A stretch of DNA of 64,000 nt from Stenotrophomonas mori. Lineage in GTDB: Bacteria > Pseudomonadota > Gammaproteobacteria > Xanthomonadales > Xanthomonadaceae. Of this stretch, positions 29,592-38,209 are shown in pieces. The notes under the pieces were generated by a model. The model was not told where the DNA came from. It saw only the letters and a list, made by a program, of their open reading frames with translations, and did not search any database. The stretch is from NCBI RefSeq assembly GCF_023556335.1, contig NZ_JAIKTS010000001.1:1116001-1180000 (forward strand). The letters are read 5' to 3'. Position numbers and translations under genes: made by a program. The number at the start of each line of letters is the position of its first letter. Positions within the stretch are counted from its first letter, which is position 1.

Positions 29592-30269
29592 TCAGGCTTC
29601 CTGCGAGGGAAGCAGGCCCAGCACCGTGGCAACGACCTGGTCGATGCCCATACCGCTGGTGTCGATGGGGACGGCGTCTTCGGCCGGCCTCAGGGGCGCC
29701 ACTGCGCGCTGTGCATCACGGGCGTCGCGGGCCATGATCTCGCGCAGGAGGTCGTCAAAGTTAACCGAAACCCCTTTTTCCTTCAACTGTTTATGCCGCC
29801 TGGTGGCGCGTTCCTCGGCGCTGGCGGTCAAAAACACCTTGAACGGCGCATCCGGGAAGATCACCGTCCCCATGTCGCGCCCGTCGGCGACCAGGCCGGG
29901 GGCGACCCTGAATGCGCGCTGCCGCTCTTTCAGTGCCGCGCGCACCTCCGGGATGGCGGCGATCGCCGAGGCCAGCGCACCGGTGGTCTCCAGCCGCAGC
30001 TCGTCGGTCGCGTCCGACCCGTTGACCAGCACCCGCAGGCTCTCGCCCTGCTCGACGAAGCGGATCCGGGTGTCGAAGGTGCAGCGCACCAGCGCCGAAG
30101 CGTCGGAGGTGTCGATGTCCGCCCAACTGGCGGCCACCCCCACCGCGCGGTAGAGCGCGCCGGAGTCCAGGTAGTGCCAGCCCAGGCGCTGGGCGACGAT
30201 GCGGCTGACGGTCCCCTTGCCGGCCCCGGAGGGACCATCGATGGTGAGGACGGGCGGAAGCTGGCTCAT
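29592..30269 (-). CDS. cmk: cytidylate kinase
   Basis: Phosphorylates CMP and dCMP with ATP. The 225-residue protein has the P-loop [14 protein letters not shown] at residues 9-22, the DSGALYRA motif that binds [18 protein letters not shown] and the lid region [13 protein letters not shown]. Length and motifs are normal for the bacterial short form. It is divergent from rpmJ and followed by rpsA 195 bp downstream. Confidence 0.97.
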   Translation of the reverse strand: MSQLPPVLTIDGPSGAGKGTVSRIVAQRLGWHYLDSGALYRAVGVAASWADIDTSDASALVRCTFDTRIRFVEQGESLRVLVNGSDATDELRLETTGALASAIAAIPEVRAALKERQRAFRVAPGLVADGRDMGTVIFPDAPFKVFLTASAEERATRRHKQLKEKGVSVNFDDLLREIMARDARDAQRAVAPLRPAEDAVPIDTSGMGIDQVVATVLGLLPSQEA

Positions 30270-30347
30270 CTGCGGCCTTCTGCTGGCGGGAATCGGCGCA
30301 TTCTAGCCCTCCGTCCGCCGCCGCGGCCGACTCTTCTCCGCAACCAC

Positions 30348-30377
30348 TTGAAGCGCCATGGAAATACCCGGTAGAAT
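30348..30377 (+). promoter_or_regulatory. sigma-70-type promoter of rpmJ
   Basis: TTGAAG (30348-30353) and TAGAAT (30372-30377) are separated by 18 bp, about 80 bp upstream of the L36 start, in the gap divergent from cmk. Confidence 0.6.
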
Positions 30378-30458
30378 GGCGGGCTTGAACGAGCGTCAAC
30401 CTGCCTACCCGCGGCTACGCTCCCGTGAAGAACTCCAACGTATCCGCCGAGGTATGCC

Positions 30459-30584
30459 ATGAAAGTCCTGTCCTCCCTGAAATCGGCGAAGGCCCGTCAC
30501 CGTGACTGCAAGGTCGTGCGCCGTCGCGGCAAGATCTTCGTGATCTGCAAGTCGAACCCGCGTTTCAAGGCCCGCCAGCGCTGA
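30459..30584 (+). CDS. rpmJ: 50S ribosomal protein L36, zinc-independent type
   Basis: A 41-residue basic protein, [20 protein letters not shown] followed by a basic tail ending NPRFKARQR. It matches the YkgO-type (C-minus) L36: of the four zinc ligands of the C-plus form only two cysteines remain (Cys17 and Cys30), and the first cysteine and the histidine are missing, so no zinc ribbon can form. Position after a clear sigma-70 promoter, with GAGG 7 bp before the ATG and a strong terminator after the stop, shows a single-gene transcript. In E. coli YkgO replaces the zinc form under zinc limitation; here it may be the only copy, which the window cannot show. Confidence 0.95.
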   Translation: MKVLSSLKSAKARHRDCKVVRRRGKIFVICKSNPRFKARQR

Positions 30585-30639
30585 GCCGTCCGGTGCAGGC
30601 CGCCTGCTCCGGCAGCGCGGCCTCCGGCATCTGCAGAAA

Positions 30640-30660
30640 GCCGCCTTCGGGCGGTTTTTT
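30640..30660 (+). terminator. rpmJ intrinsic terminator
   Basis: GCCGCC-TTCG-GGCGGT with a following T-run (TTTTTT), 56 bp after the rpmJ stop. The UUCG-type tetraloop makes it very stable. Confidence 0.88.
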
Positions 30661-30785
30661 GTATCCGGCCGCCGCCACGGATACCCTGTGCGCCCACGCC
30701 GGTGCGGCGTGGCGATGACCGTGCAGCGCGCCGCGCCCGCACGGTCCCGTTGCGAACGTCACCTGTCCTCTGGGGAGAAGCGAGC

Positions 30786-31115
30786 ATGACGCAGATATTC
30801 CGTGGCCTGGCCCTGGCGGCCGGCCTCCTCCTGGCGCCGCTGGCGTCGGCCGACACGCTGCTGCTGGAGCGGACCCAGGCCCGGCCCAGCAGCGAGATGC
30901 CGGCACGCGGCCAGTCGATGGGCCAGGTCCATGCACGCTTCGGCACCCCGCAGGAGCGCCTCGATCCACGCGGCGGGCAGAACCGCCGCTGGCCGACGAT
31001 CAACCGCTGGGTCTATCCGGCATTCACCGTCTATTTCGAGCAGCAACGCGTGATCGACGTGGTCGCCAACCAGGCCAGCGCCGACGAGGCCGGCCCCCGG
31101 CCGCCGATCCGCTGA
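30786..31115 (+). CDS. small periplasmic protein, function unknown
   Basis: A 109-residue protein with a typical Sec signal peptide (MTQIFRGLALAAGLLLAPLASA, cleavage after ASA). The mature region includes MPARGQSMGQVHARFGTPQERL and RRWPTINRWVYPAFTVYFEQQRVIDVV. This pattern, a short helix and a turn with G-P followed by a beta hairpin describing 'W-Y-F' strands, recalls SmpA/OmlA (BamE)-like or phosphodiesterase-annotated small Xanthomonadaceae proteins, but no firm family can be given. GGGGAGAAG lies upstream of the ATG. The gene lies 68 bp before aguA on the same strand. Confidence 0.8.
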   Translation: MTQIFRGLALAAGLLLAPLASADTLLLERTQARPSSEMPARGQSMGQVHARFGTPQERLDPRGGQNRRWPTINRWVYPAFTVYFEQQRVIDVVANQASADEAGPRPPIR

Positions 31116-31183
31116 CCTGCCCCCCGGCCCGGGGTCCGCCCGGTCCCGGCCCCGTCTCCACTGATCCGAGCACCGCAGCCGCA

Positions 31184-32224
31184 ATGACCGACGCACTCCG
31201 CTTCCCCGCCGAATGGGAACCCCAGTCCGGCGTCCTGATCGCCTGGCCCCACGCCGATACCGACTGGGCCGAGCGCCTGGCCGAGGTCGAAGAGACCTAC
31301 ATCGCCCTGGTCGCGGCGATCACCCGCTTCCAGCCGGTGGTGATCTGCGTGGCCGACGATGACGTCGAGACCTATGCCGAGATGCGCCTGCGCTCCAACC
31401 GCGTCGACATGGACCGGGTGCGGTTCATCCCGGCCCCCTACGACGACACCTGGCTGCGCGATTCGGGCCCGATCACCCTCGCCCGCAACGACGGCGGCTT
31501 CCAGCTGCTGGACTTCCGTTTCACCGGCTGGGGCGGCAAGTTCGAGGCCAGCCGCGACGACCAGCTGGTCGGCGTGCTGCATGCCGCCGGACTGTTCAAG
31601 CCCGGTACCGAGGTGCGCAGCCTGCCGTTCGCGCTGGAGGGCGGTGCCATCGACACCGACGGCGCCGGCACCCTGCTCACCACCTGGCGTTGCCTGCACG
31701 AGCGCCATCCCGCACGCGACCGCGCCTCGCTGGGTGCCGACATGGCGCAGTGGATGCGGCAGGAGCGCGTGCTCTGGCTGGACCATGGCTACCTGGAAGG
31801 CGACGACACCGACGCGCACATCGATACCCTGGCCCGCTTCGCGTCGACGGACAGCATCGTCTACCAGGACTGCGACGACCCGCAGGACACGCACTACGCC
31901 GAACTGCAGGCCATGGGTGCCGAACTGGCCGCGCTGCGCACCGCCGACGGCCTGCCCTACCGCCTGTTCCCGCTGCCCTGGCCACGCCCGGTACGCGATG
32001 GCGAGCGCCGCCTGGCCGCGTCCTACGCCAACTTCCTGGTCATCAATGGCGCGGTGCTGATGCCGGCCTATGGCGATGACGCCGACGAGGCCGCGCGCTC
32101 GGTGCTGGCCCGCGCCTTCCCGGACCGCGAGATCGTGCAGGTCCCCTGCCGGTCGCTGATCTGGCAGAACGGCAGCCTGCACTGCATCACCATGCAGTTG
32201 CCTGCCGGCCTGCTGGAACGCTGA
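31184..32224 (+). CDS. aguA: agmatine deiminase
   Basis: Hydrolyses agmatine to N-carbamoylputrescine and ammonia, the first step of the two-enzyme agmatine route to putrescine. The 346-residue protein has the guanidine-group hydrolase motifs: DDTWLRDSGPITL, EGGAIDTDGAG, the DAHIDTLARF histidine block and the catalytic cysteine near the end in QNGSLHCITMQLP. Length is normal. The next step, AguB, is encoded 302 bp downstream on the same strand. Confidence 0.97.
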   Translation: MTDALRFPAEWEPQSGVLIAWPHADTDWAERLAEVEETYIALVAAITRFQPVVICVADDDVETYAEMRLRSNRVDMDRVRFIPAPYDDTWLRDSGPITLARNDGGFQLLDFRFTGWGGKFEASRDDQLVGVLHAAGLFKPGTEVRSLPFALEGGAIDTDGAGTLLTTWRCLHERHPARDRASLGADMAQWMRQERVLWLDHGYLEGDDTDAHIDTLARFASTDSIVYQDCDDPQDTHYAELQAMGAELAALRTADGLPYRLFPLPWPRPVRDGERRLAASYANFLVINGAVLMPAYGDDADEAARSVLARAFPDREIVQVPCRSLIWQNGSLHCITMQLPAGLLER

Positions 32225-32526
32225 GCCGCCACAGCCACGGCGCCGCCCCCGCTCGGCGTTGCATCGATCCGCCCCGCTGCGGCGCGGATCGGCCATGCAG
32301 CGGCTCAGCCGTGCCTGGCCCCGCGTCCGTTGCCTGCAGCCACGCTGCGCTTCATGCCGGACGATGCGACCACGGCTCCATGGCCCACGCCGCTCCGCCG
32401 GTTGGGCCACGGCGGCAATGCCCGCCGCGGCCGCCCCTCCTCCGTTCGCCGCACTGTTCAGCCCTGGCCGCATCGCCGGCGCCCATCCGCGTTACCATGC
32501 GCGTTTTCCACTGCAGGATCGCCGCA
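32225..32526 (+). other. 302-bp gap between aguA and aguB
   Basis: No credible gene. It holds an interrupted inverted repeat GATCCGC (32266-32272) and GCGGATC (32284-32290) and a weak -10-like TACCAT (32493-32498) ahead of aguB. Confidence 0.5.
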
Positions 32527-33414
32527 ATGAACTCGCGCAGCCCCCTTACCGTCGCCCTGGTCCAGGAGCGCAACCACGGTGATGCCGCCGCCAACCTGGC
32601 CGTCATCGAGGCCCGCGTGGCCGAGGCCGCCGCACGGGGGGCGCGGCTGGTGCTGCTGCAGGAACTGCACAACGGCCCGTACTTCTGCCAGCACGAATCG
32701 GTGGACGAGTTCGACCTGGCCGAGCCGATTCCCGGCCCGAGCACCGAACGGCTGGCGGCGCTGGCCAGGACGCACGGCGTGGTCATCGTCGCCTCGCTGT
32801 TCGAGCGCCGCGCGGCCGGTCTGTACCACAACACCGCGGTGGTGCTGGAGAAGGACGGCACCCTGCTCGGCAAGTACCGCAAGATGCACATCCCGGACGA
32901 TCCGGGCTTCTACGAGAAGTTCTACTTCACGCCCGGCGACCTCGGCTTTGCGCCCATCGACACCTCGGTAGGCCGCCTCGGCGTGCTGGTGTGCTGGGAC
33001 CAGTGGTACCCGGAAGCCGCGCGCCTGATGGCGCTGGCCGGCGCCGAACTGCTGCTCTACCCCACCGCCATCGGCTGGGACCCGGACGATGCGCAGGACG
33101 AGAAGGACCGCCAGCGCGATGCCTGGGTGCTGAGCCACCGCGGCCATGCCGTGGCCAACGGGCTGCCGGTATTGTCGTGCAACCGCGTCGGCCACGAGCG
33201 CTCGCCGCTGGGCGCTTCCGGGATCGATTTCTGGGGCACCAGCCACGTGCTCGGTCCGCAGGGCGAATTCCTTGCCGAGGCGGGGACCGAAGCGACGCTG
33301 CTGGTCTGCGAAGTGGACCTGCAGCGCAGCGAGCAGGTCCGCCGCATCTGGCCGTTCCTGCGCGACCGTCGCATCGATGCCTATGACGGCCTGCTCAAGC
33401 GCTACATCGACTGA
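32527..33414 (+). CDS. aguB: N-carbamoylputrescine amidase
   Basis: Nitrilase-fold enzyme that converts N-carbamoylputrescine to putrescine, ammonia and CO2, completing the route begun by AguA. The 295-residue protein has the Glu-Lys-Cys triad: glutamate in LLQELHNGPYF, lysine in KYRKMHIPDDP and cysteine in VLVCWDQWYPEAARL. The start MNSRSPLTVALVQERN is chosen because it gives the standard nitrilase N-terminus and has AGGA upstream; the open frame extends about 70 codons further with no family similarity. Confidence 0.96.
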   Translation: MNSRSPLTVALVQERNHGDAAANLAVIEARVAEAAARGARLVLLQELHNGPYFCQHESVDEFDLAEPIPGPSTERLAALARTHGVVIVASLFERRAAGLYHNTAVVLEKDGTLLGKYRKMHIPDDPGFYEKFYFTPGDLGFAPIDTSVGRLGVLVCWDQWYPEAARLMALAGAELLLYPTAIGWDPDDAQDEKDRQRDAWVLSHRGHAVANGLPVLSCNRVGHERSPLGASGIDFWGTSHVLGPQGEFLAEAGTEATLLVCEVDLQRSEQVRRIWPFLRDRRIDAYDGLLKRYID

Positions 33415-33764
33415 ATGCCCCCGCGCGTGACCGTACCCGGCGTTGCCCGCGGCAGCCTCCGCTCCCGCCGGGCCGCCGCACGCGCTCCGCGTCCCGGCGC
33501 CGCGACCCCTAGGCGGCGCGCCGCCGCAGGCGTCACCCGCCCCGCCCCGGCAGGCCGGCATGATCGGCCCTGCACCACGACCGGCCAGGGCGGCGCTGCC
33601 GACGTGCCGCGGTCGCCGCCGGCGCACGCCGCGGCGGTGGACCGCTTCCCTCACGGCCGCCCCCGCCCGTCCCATGCCGCCGGCATGGGCGCCCTCGTCT
33701 GCCCCGGCCTCGCCCGGCCCGCCCATGGCGCCGCCGGCGACGCCCTTCTCCCTGCAGTGACGCA
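33415..33764. other. 350-bp gap between aguB and the TraB-family gene
   Basis: GC-rich, with no gene, terminator or clear promoter that I can support. Confidence 0.5.
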
Positions 33765-34985
33765 ATGACCGATATCTCCGAACACGCAGGCCAGGACCTG
33801 CTCGCCGGCCAGCCGCTGCGCACCGTCGAACGCGACGGCGTGCACTACACCCTGCTCGGTACCGCCCATGTCTCCGCCGCCAGCGTACAGGCGGTGGAAC
33901 AGGCCATCGCCAGCGGCCGCTTCGATGCGGTCGCGGTCGAGCTCGACCCGCAACGCCTGCAGGCGCTGACCGATCCGGACGCGCTGGCGCGGCTGGACCT
34001 GATCGAGGTGATCCGCAACAACCGCATCGCCCTGTTCGCCGCCAACCTCGCCCTGGCCGCCTACCAGCGCCGCCTGGCCGAGCAGCTCGGCATCGAGCCC
34101 GGCGCCGAACTCAAGCGCGCGGTGCTCCTGGCCCGGGAACACGGCCTGCCGGTGCACCTGATCGACCGCGAGGTCGGCCTGACCTTCCGCCGCGCCTCGC
34201 AGCGGCTGGGCTTCTTCGGCAAGCTGCGGCTGGTCGCCGGGCTCGGCGCCGGCCTGTTCTCCTCCGAGGACGTCGGCGAGGACGAGATCGAGAAGCTCAA
34301 GCAGGGCGACATGCTCGAATCCAGCTTCGGCGAGTTCGCCAGTGAAAGCCCGGCGCTGTACGAGACCATCATCGGCGAGCGCGACCGCTACATGGCCACC
34401 CGCCTGCGCGAGGCCCGCGCCGACGACCAGCGCAACGTGCTGGCGGTGGTCGGCGCCGGCCACCTCGCCGGCCTGGCGCGCCACCTCGAGGACGACACCG
34501 AGGCCCCGGCGCTGCTGCGCGAGCAGCTGGAGGCGGTGCCGAAGAAACGCAACATCCCGTGGCTCACGCTGGCCATCCTCGCCGTGGTGCTGGCGGGGAT
34601 CGGCCTCGGTTTCTGGAAGGGCGGCATGGGCATGGGCGCGCACATGCTCGCGACCTGGGCGCTGTACACCGGCGGCCTGGCCGGGATCGGCGCGCTGCTG
34701 GCCGGCAGCCACCCGCTGAGCATCCTCACCGCCATCGTGGTGGCGCCCTTCAAGCCGTTCCGCCTGAGCATCCCCACCGGCGCGTTCTCGGCGCTGGTGG
34801 AAACCCGGCTGCGGCGGCCGGCCTACAGCGACTTCCTGCGGCTGCGCGATGACGCACAGTCGCTCAAGGGCTGGTACCGCAACCGCGTCACCCGGGTGGT
34901 ACTCACCTTCATGCTGACCAACATCGGCAGCATGCTGGGGCTGTGGCTGACCGGCTTCACCGTCTACGGCAAGCTCGCCGGCTGA
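33765..34985 (+). CDS. TraB family membrane protein
   Basis: A 406-residue protein with a TraB/PrgY-type N-terminal domain (residues about 18-245) showing the family motifs YTLLGTAHVSAASV (GTAHVS), VAVELDPQRL and the late VVGAGHLAGLARHL. The C-terminal third carries about three or four membrane segments (LAILAVVLAGIGLGFWKGG; LATWALYTGGLAGIGALLAG; a last one near LTNIGSMLGLWLTGF). In enterococci TraB limits pheromone production, and a metalloprotease role is proposed for the family; bacterial chromosomal members have no proven function. It stands alone between aguB and a convergent efflux operon. Confidence 0.88.
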   Translation: MTDISEHAGQDLLAGQPLRTVERDGVHYTLLGTAHVSAASVQAVEQAIASGRFDAVAVELDPQRLQALTDPDALARLDLIEVIRNNRIALFAANLALAAYQRRLAEQLGIEPGAELKRAVLLAREHGLPVHLIDREVGLTFRRASQRLGFFGKLRLVAGLGAGLFSSEDVGEDEIEKLKQGDMLESSFGEFASESPALYETIIGERDRYMATRLREARADDQRNVLAVVGAGHLAGLARHLEDDTEAPALLREQLEAVPKKRNIPWLTLAILAVVLAGIGLGFWKGGMGMGAHMLATWALYTGGLAGIGALLAGSHPLSILTAIVVAPFKPFRLSIPTGAFSALVETRLRRPAYSDFLRLRDDAQSLKGWYRNRVTRVVLTFMLTNIGSMLGLWLTGFTVYGKLAG

Positions 34986-35056
34986 CGTCGAAGCCCCAGG
35001 CACCGCCCCGGCACCGGAACCACGGCGCAGGCCGGGACGGCCGTCCCGTCCTGCGG

Positions 35057-35081
35057 GGCTGCCGGCACGTGGCCGGCAGCC
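35057..35081. repeat. REP-like palindrome at a convergent gene end
   Basis: GGCTGCCGGC-ACGTG-GCCGGCAGCC has a perfect 10-bp stem. It shares the GGCCGGCAGCC half with the element at 48176-48197. No T-tract is present. It lies between the convergent traB-like and efflux genes. Confidence 0.6.
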
Positions 35082-35088
35082 ATGCCGC

Positions 35089-38000
35089 TCAGCCTCCCTG
35101 CGCTTGCCCGGCAGTGGCCGTCGCCGCCTCCGGCGCCGGCAGTCCGCGCGCGCGCCGCACCAGCCGCGCCGTGCCGCTGCGCAGGTCGTCGAGGAGCGCG
35201 TAGATGGTCGGCAGGAACAGCAGGCTGACCACCGTGGAGAACGCCAGCCCGCCGGCGATTGCCCGCGCCATCGGGTAGTACGGCGGCATCCCGTCGGCGG
35301 TCTGGGTGTTGAGCGCGATCGGGATCATCGCCAGGATCGCGGTTCCCATGGTCATCATGATCGGGCGCAGGCGTTCACGGCTGCCTTCCACCAGTGCATC
35401 GATGCGTGGCATTCCCCGCCGGCGCAGGTTGTTGATGTGCTCGATCATCACGATGCCGTTGTTCACCACCACGCCCATCAGCACCAGGATGCCGATGACC
35501 GCCATGATGTTCATCTCGGTGCCGGTGAGCCAGAACAGCCAGTACACGCCGAAGATGGAGAACAGCACGCAGGACATGATCGCCACCGGGAACAGCAGCG
35601 ATTCGAACACCGCCGCCATGATCACCAGCATCAGCACCAGTGCGATCAGGATGGCGTGCTGCATCTGCTCCATGCCGTCGAAGTTGATGTTGAATCCCGC
35701 GCCGCTGAAGGTGTAGCCGTAGCCCGGCGGGAACTGCACGCCTTCCAGCAGGGCCTCCACCGACTTGCGCGCCTGGTCCATCGGCACGTCCTTGGCCAGC
35801 CCGGCTTCGATGCGCAGCATGGTCTGCCGGTTCAGGCGCTGGATGGTGTTGGCGGCCGGATTGACGCCGACGTCGACCACCGCCAGCAGCGGCACCTCCT
35901 TGCCCCCGGCGGTGCGCAGCATGAACGAGGACAGGTCCTGGATGCCGAACGTCTCCGAGCCGGCAAAGCGCACGTTGACCGGAATCTCGACCTCGTCGCG
36001 ATGGAAGTCGCGCAGCGAGGAGCCGCGCAGCGCCATGCCGATGAAGCGCGCCACCTGGTCCACGCTGAAGCCGTAGGCCGCCGCGCGCTCGCGGTTGACC
36101 CGCACCGACAGCTCGGTGTTGGCATCGCCGGTATCCACCCGCACGTCGCGCAGGCCGGGGTCGCGCGCCAGCATCGGCACGATGTCCTCGGCCAGCTCCT
36201 TCAGGGTCTGGGTGGAATCACCCACCAGGCTGAAGCGCAGGCCTTTGCCGTCACTGCCCATGCCACCGGGCCAGCCGATGCCGATCTTGGCCCGCGCCGA
36301 CTGCGGCAGGCCCTTGCGTATCTCCTCCTCGATCTTCTTGCTGAGCTCGCGGTCGTCGCTGTCCAGGAACAGCCGGGTCTGCGACCAGCCCTGCTCGCTG
36401 TAGCGGCTGTAGACGCGCTTGACGTGGAACTGCTCGCGGTGCGTATTGACGAACGCCTCCACCCGCGCCACTTCCCGGCCCATCTCCTCCTTGGAGTAGG
36501 CGCCGCGCCACTGGTAGAAGATGTTGATCTCGTCCGGGTCGCTCTCGTCGCCACCGCCGGCGGTATTCATCATCGGCCACACACTGGCCAGCGACACCGC
36601 CAGGATCCCGGCCACGGTCCAGCCACGATGGCCCAGGGTCCAGCGCAGCAGCCTGGCATAGGCCTGCTGCAGCCGGCCGATCAGCGGCGACTGCAGCGCC
36701 GGCGGCGTCCGCATGCGTGCCGACAGCATCGGGATCAGGCTCACCGCCACCAGCCACGAGGCCAGCAGCGAGAACGAGATGGTCACGGCCAGCTGCGACA
36801 GGTAGATGGTGATGATGTTCTTCTCGCCGAACAGCATCGGCAGGAACACCACGCAGTGGCACAGCGTGCCCGCCGACAGCGCGATCGCCACGTGCCGGGT
36901 ACCGATGATCGAGGCCATCGCCGAGCGGTCGCGGCCCTCCAGTCCCTGGAGGGGATGGCGGGCCAGGCTCTCGCGTTCCTGGTAGATGCTCTCCACCACC
37001 ACCACCGCGTTGTCCACCAGCATGCCCACCGCCAGCAGCAGCCCCATCATCGAAATGATGTTCAGGGTGATGCCGGTGAAGTACATGAAGCCCAGCGTCA
37101 TGATGAAACAGATCGGGATGGCCAGCGACACCATCAGCGTCGACGGCCAATGCCGCAGGAACGCGTACAGCACGATCACCGACAGCAGCAGGCCGATGGC
37201 GCCGGCCTCGGCCAGCGCCAGCAGCGAGCTCGTCACCGCCTTGCCCGAGTCGTAGGCGACCTCGATGTCGATCCCCTGCATGGTCGGGTCTTCGCCCAGC
37301 GCGGCGATCTCCCGGCCCACCGCGCGCGACAGGTCCACCAGGTTCGCCGAGCGCTCCTTGTAGATGTCCACGCCGACGCTGGGCTTGCCGTCCATCTGCC
37401 GCACATAGCTCATGCGCTGCGGCTGCAGGCTGACCTCGGCCACGTCGGACAGGCGGGTGCCGCGGTTGTTCACCGGCAGCTCGCGCAGCTGCCGCAGCTC
37501 CAGCAGCTCGCCCCGCGGCTGCACCCGCAGGCGCCGCCCGTCCTCGGTGATCTGCCCGGCCGACACCGAGAAGTTGGCCGCCTGCAGTTTCTGCACGAGG
37601 TCGTTCAGGGCGATGCCGTGGGCGCTGATGCGGTCCTTGTCCAGCGCCACCAGCACTTCCTGGCGCGCGACGCCCTCCACTTCCACCCGCGCCACCCCCG
37701 GCAGCCGTTCCAGGCGCTGCTTGATGCTGCGCTCGATCAGGTCGGCGCGCGCGGTCAGGTCGTCGCGGCTGTTCAGGCGCAGGCTGATCGCCTCCTGGTC
37801 GCTGGTGCTCCAGCGCTGCACGTAGTAACGGCGGAAATCGTCGGGCAGCTGGTCGCGCACCGCATCGATGCGTTCGCGCGCTTCGGAGGCGGCCATGGCG
37901 ATGTCGCGGTTCCAGTCGCTGAATTCGACCTGGATCTGCGCGCCCTCGGCGTTGGCGCGCGCGTTCATCGACTTGATCCCGGGCATCGTGGCGATGGCTT

Positions 38001-38205
38001 CCTCGACCGGGCGGAGGAGATTGCGCTCCACCTCCTCCGGGGTCGAACCGGGGTATGGCAGCGACACGAAGAAGAACGGGATCGTCGCTTCCGGCTCGGA
38101 CTCCAGCGGCAGCCGCAAGGCGGCGATCAGGCCGATCACCACCATCGACACGAACAGCATGATCGTGGTGACCGGGCGACGGATGGACAACTCGGTGATG
38201 TTCAT
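35089..38205 (-). CDS. RND efflux permease, second of two (LVDN-type)
   Basis: A 1038-residue inner-membrane drug/proton antiporter of the HAE-1 branch, with a start MNITELSIRRPVTTIMLF that is the standard RND N-terminus. Twelve membrane segments and two large periplasmic loops are as usual. In the fourth membrane helix the proton-relay pair reads AVGMLVDNAVVVVESI, that is Asp-Asn instead of the Asp-Asp of AcrB (D407/D408). Its partner permease has the normal pair. It begins 4 bp after the stop of that partner, so the two are co-translated. The last residues are proline/alanine rich. No outer-membrane channel gene is in the operon, so it probably uses a TolC encoded elsewhere. Confidence 0.93.
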   Translation of the reverse strand: MNITELSIRRPVTTIMLFVSMVVIGLIAALRLPLESEPEATIPFFFVSLPYPGSTPEEVERNLLRPVEEAIATMPGIKSMNARANAEGAQIQVEFSDWNRDIAMAASEARERIDAVRDQLPDDFRRYYVQRWSTSDQEAISLRLNSRDDLTARADLIERSIKQRLERLPGVARVEVEGVARQEVLVALDKDRISAHGIALNDLVQKLQAANFSVSAGQITEDGRRLRVQPRGELLELRQLRELPVNNRGTRLSDVAEVSLQPQRMSYVRQMDGKPSVGVDIYKERSANLVDLSRAVGREIAALGEDPTMQGIDIEVAYDSGKAVTSSLLALAEAGAIGLLLSVIVLYAFLRHWPSTLMVSLAIPICFIMTLGFMYFTGITLNIISMMGLLLAVGMLVDNAVVVVESIYQERESLARHPLQGLEGRDRSAMASIIGTRHVAIALSAGTLCHCVVFLPMLFGEKNIITIYLSQLAVTISFSLLASWLVAVSLIPMLSARMRTPPALQSPLIGRLQQAYARLLRWTLGHRGWTVAGILAVSLASVWPMMNTAGGGDESDPDEINIFYQWRGAYSKEEMGREVARVEAFVNTHREQFHVKRVYSRYSEQGWSQTRLFLDSDDRELSKKIEEEIRKGLPQSARAKIGIGWPGGMGSDGKGLRFSLVGDSTQTLKELAEDIVPMLARDPGLRDVRVDTGDANTELSVRVNRERAAAYGFSVDQVARFIGMALRGSSLRDFHRDEVEIPVNVRFAGSETFGIQDLSSFMLRTAGGKEVPLLAVVDVGVNPAANTIQRLNRQTMLRIEAGLAKDVPMDQARKSVEALLEGVQFPPGYGYTFSGAGFNINFDGMEQMQHAILIALVLMLVIMAAVFESLLFPVAIMSCVLFSIFGVYWLFWLTGTEMNIMAVIGILVLMGVVVNNGIVMIEHINNLRRRGMPRIDALVEGSRERLRPIMMTMGTAILAMIPIALNTQTADGMPPYYPMARAIAGGLAFSTVVSLLFLPTIYALLDDLRSGTARLVRRARGLPAPEAATATAGQAQGG

Positions 38206-38209
38206 CCGC

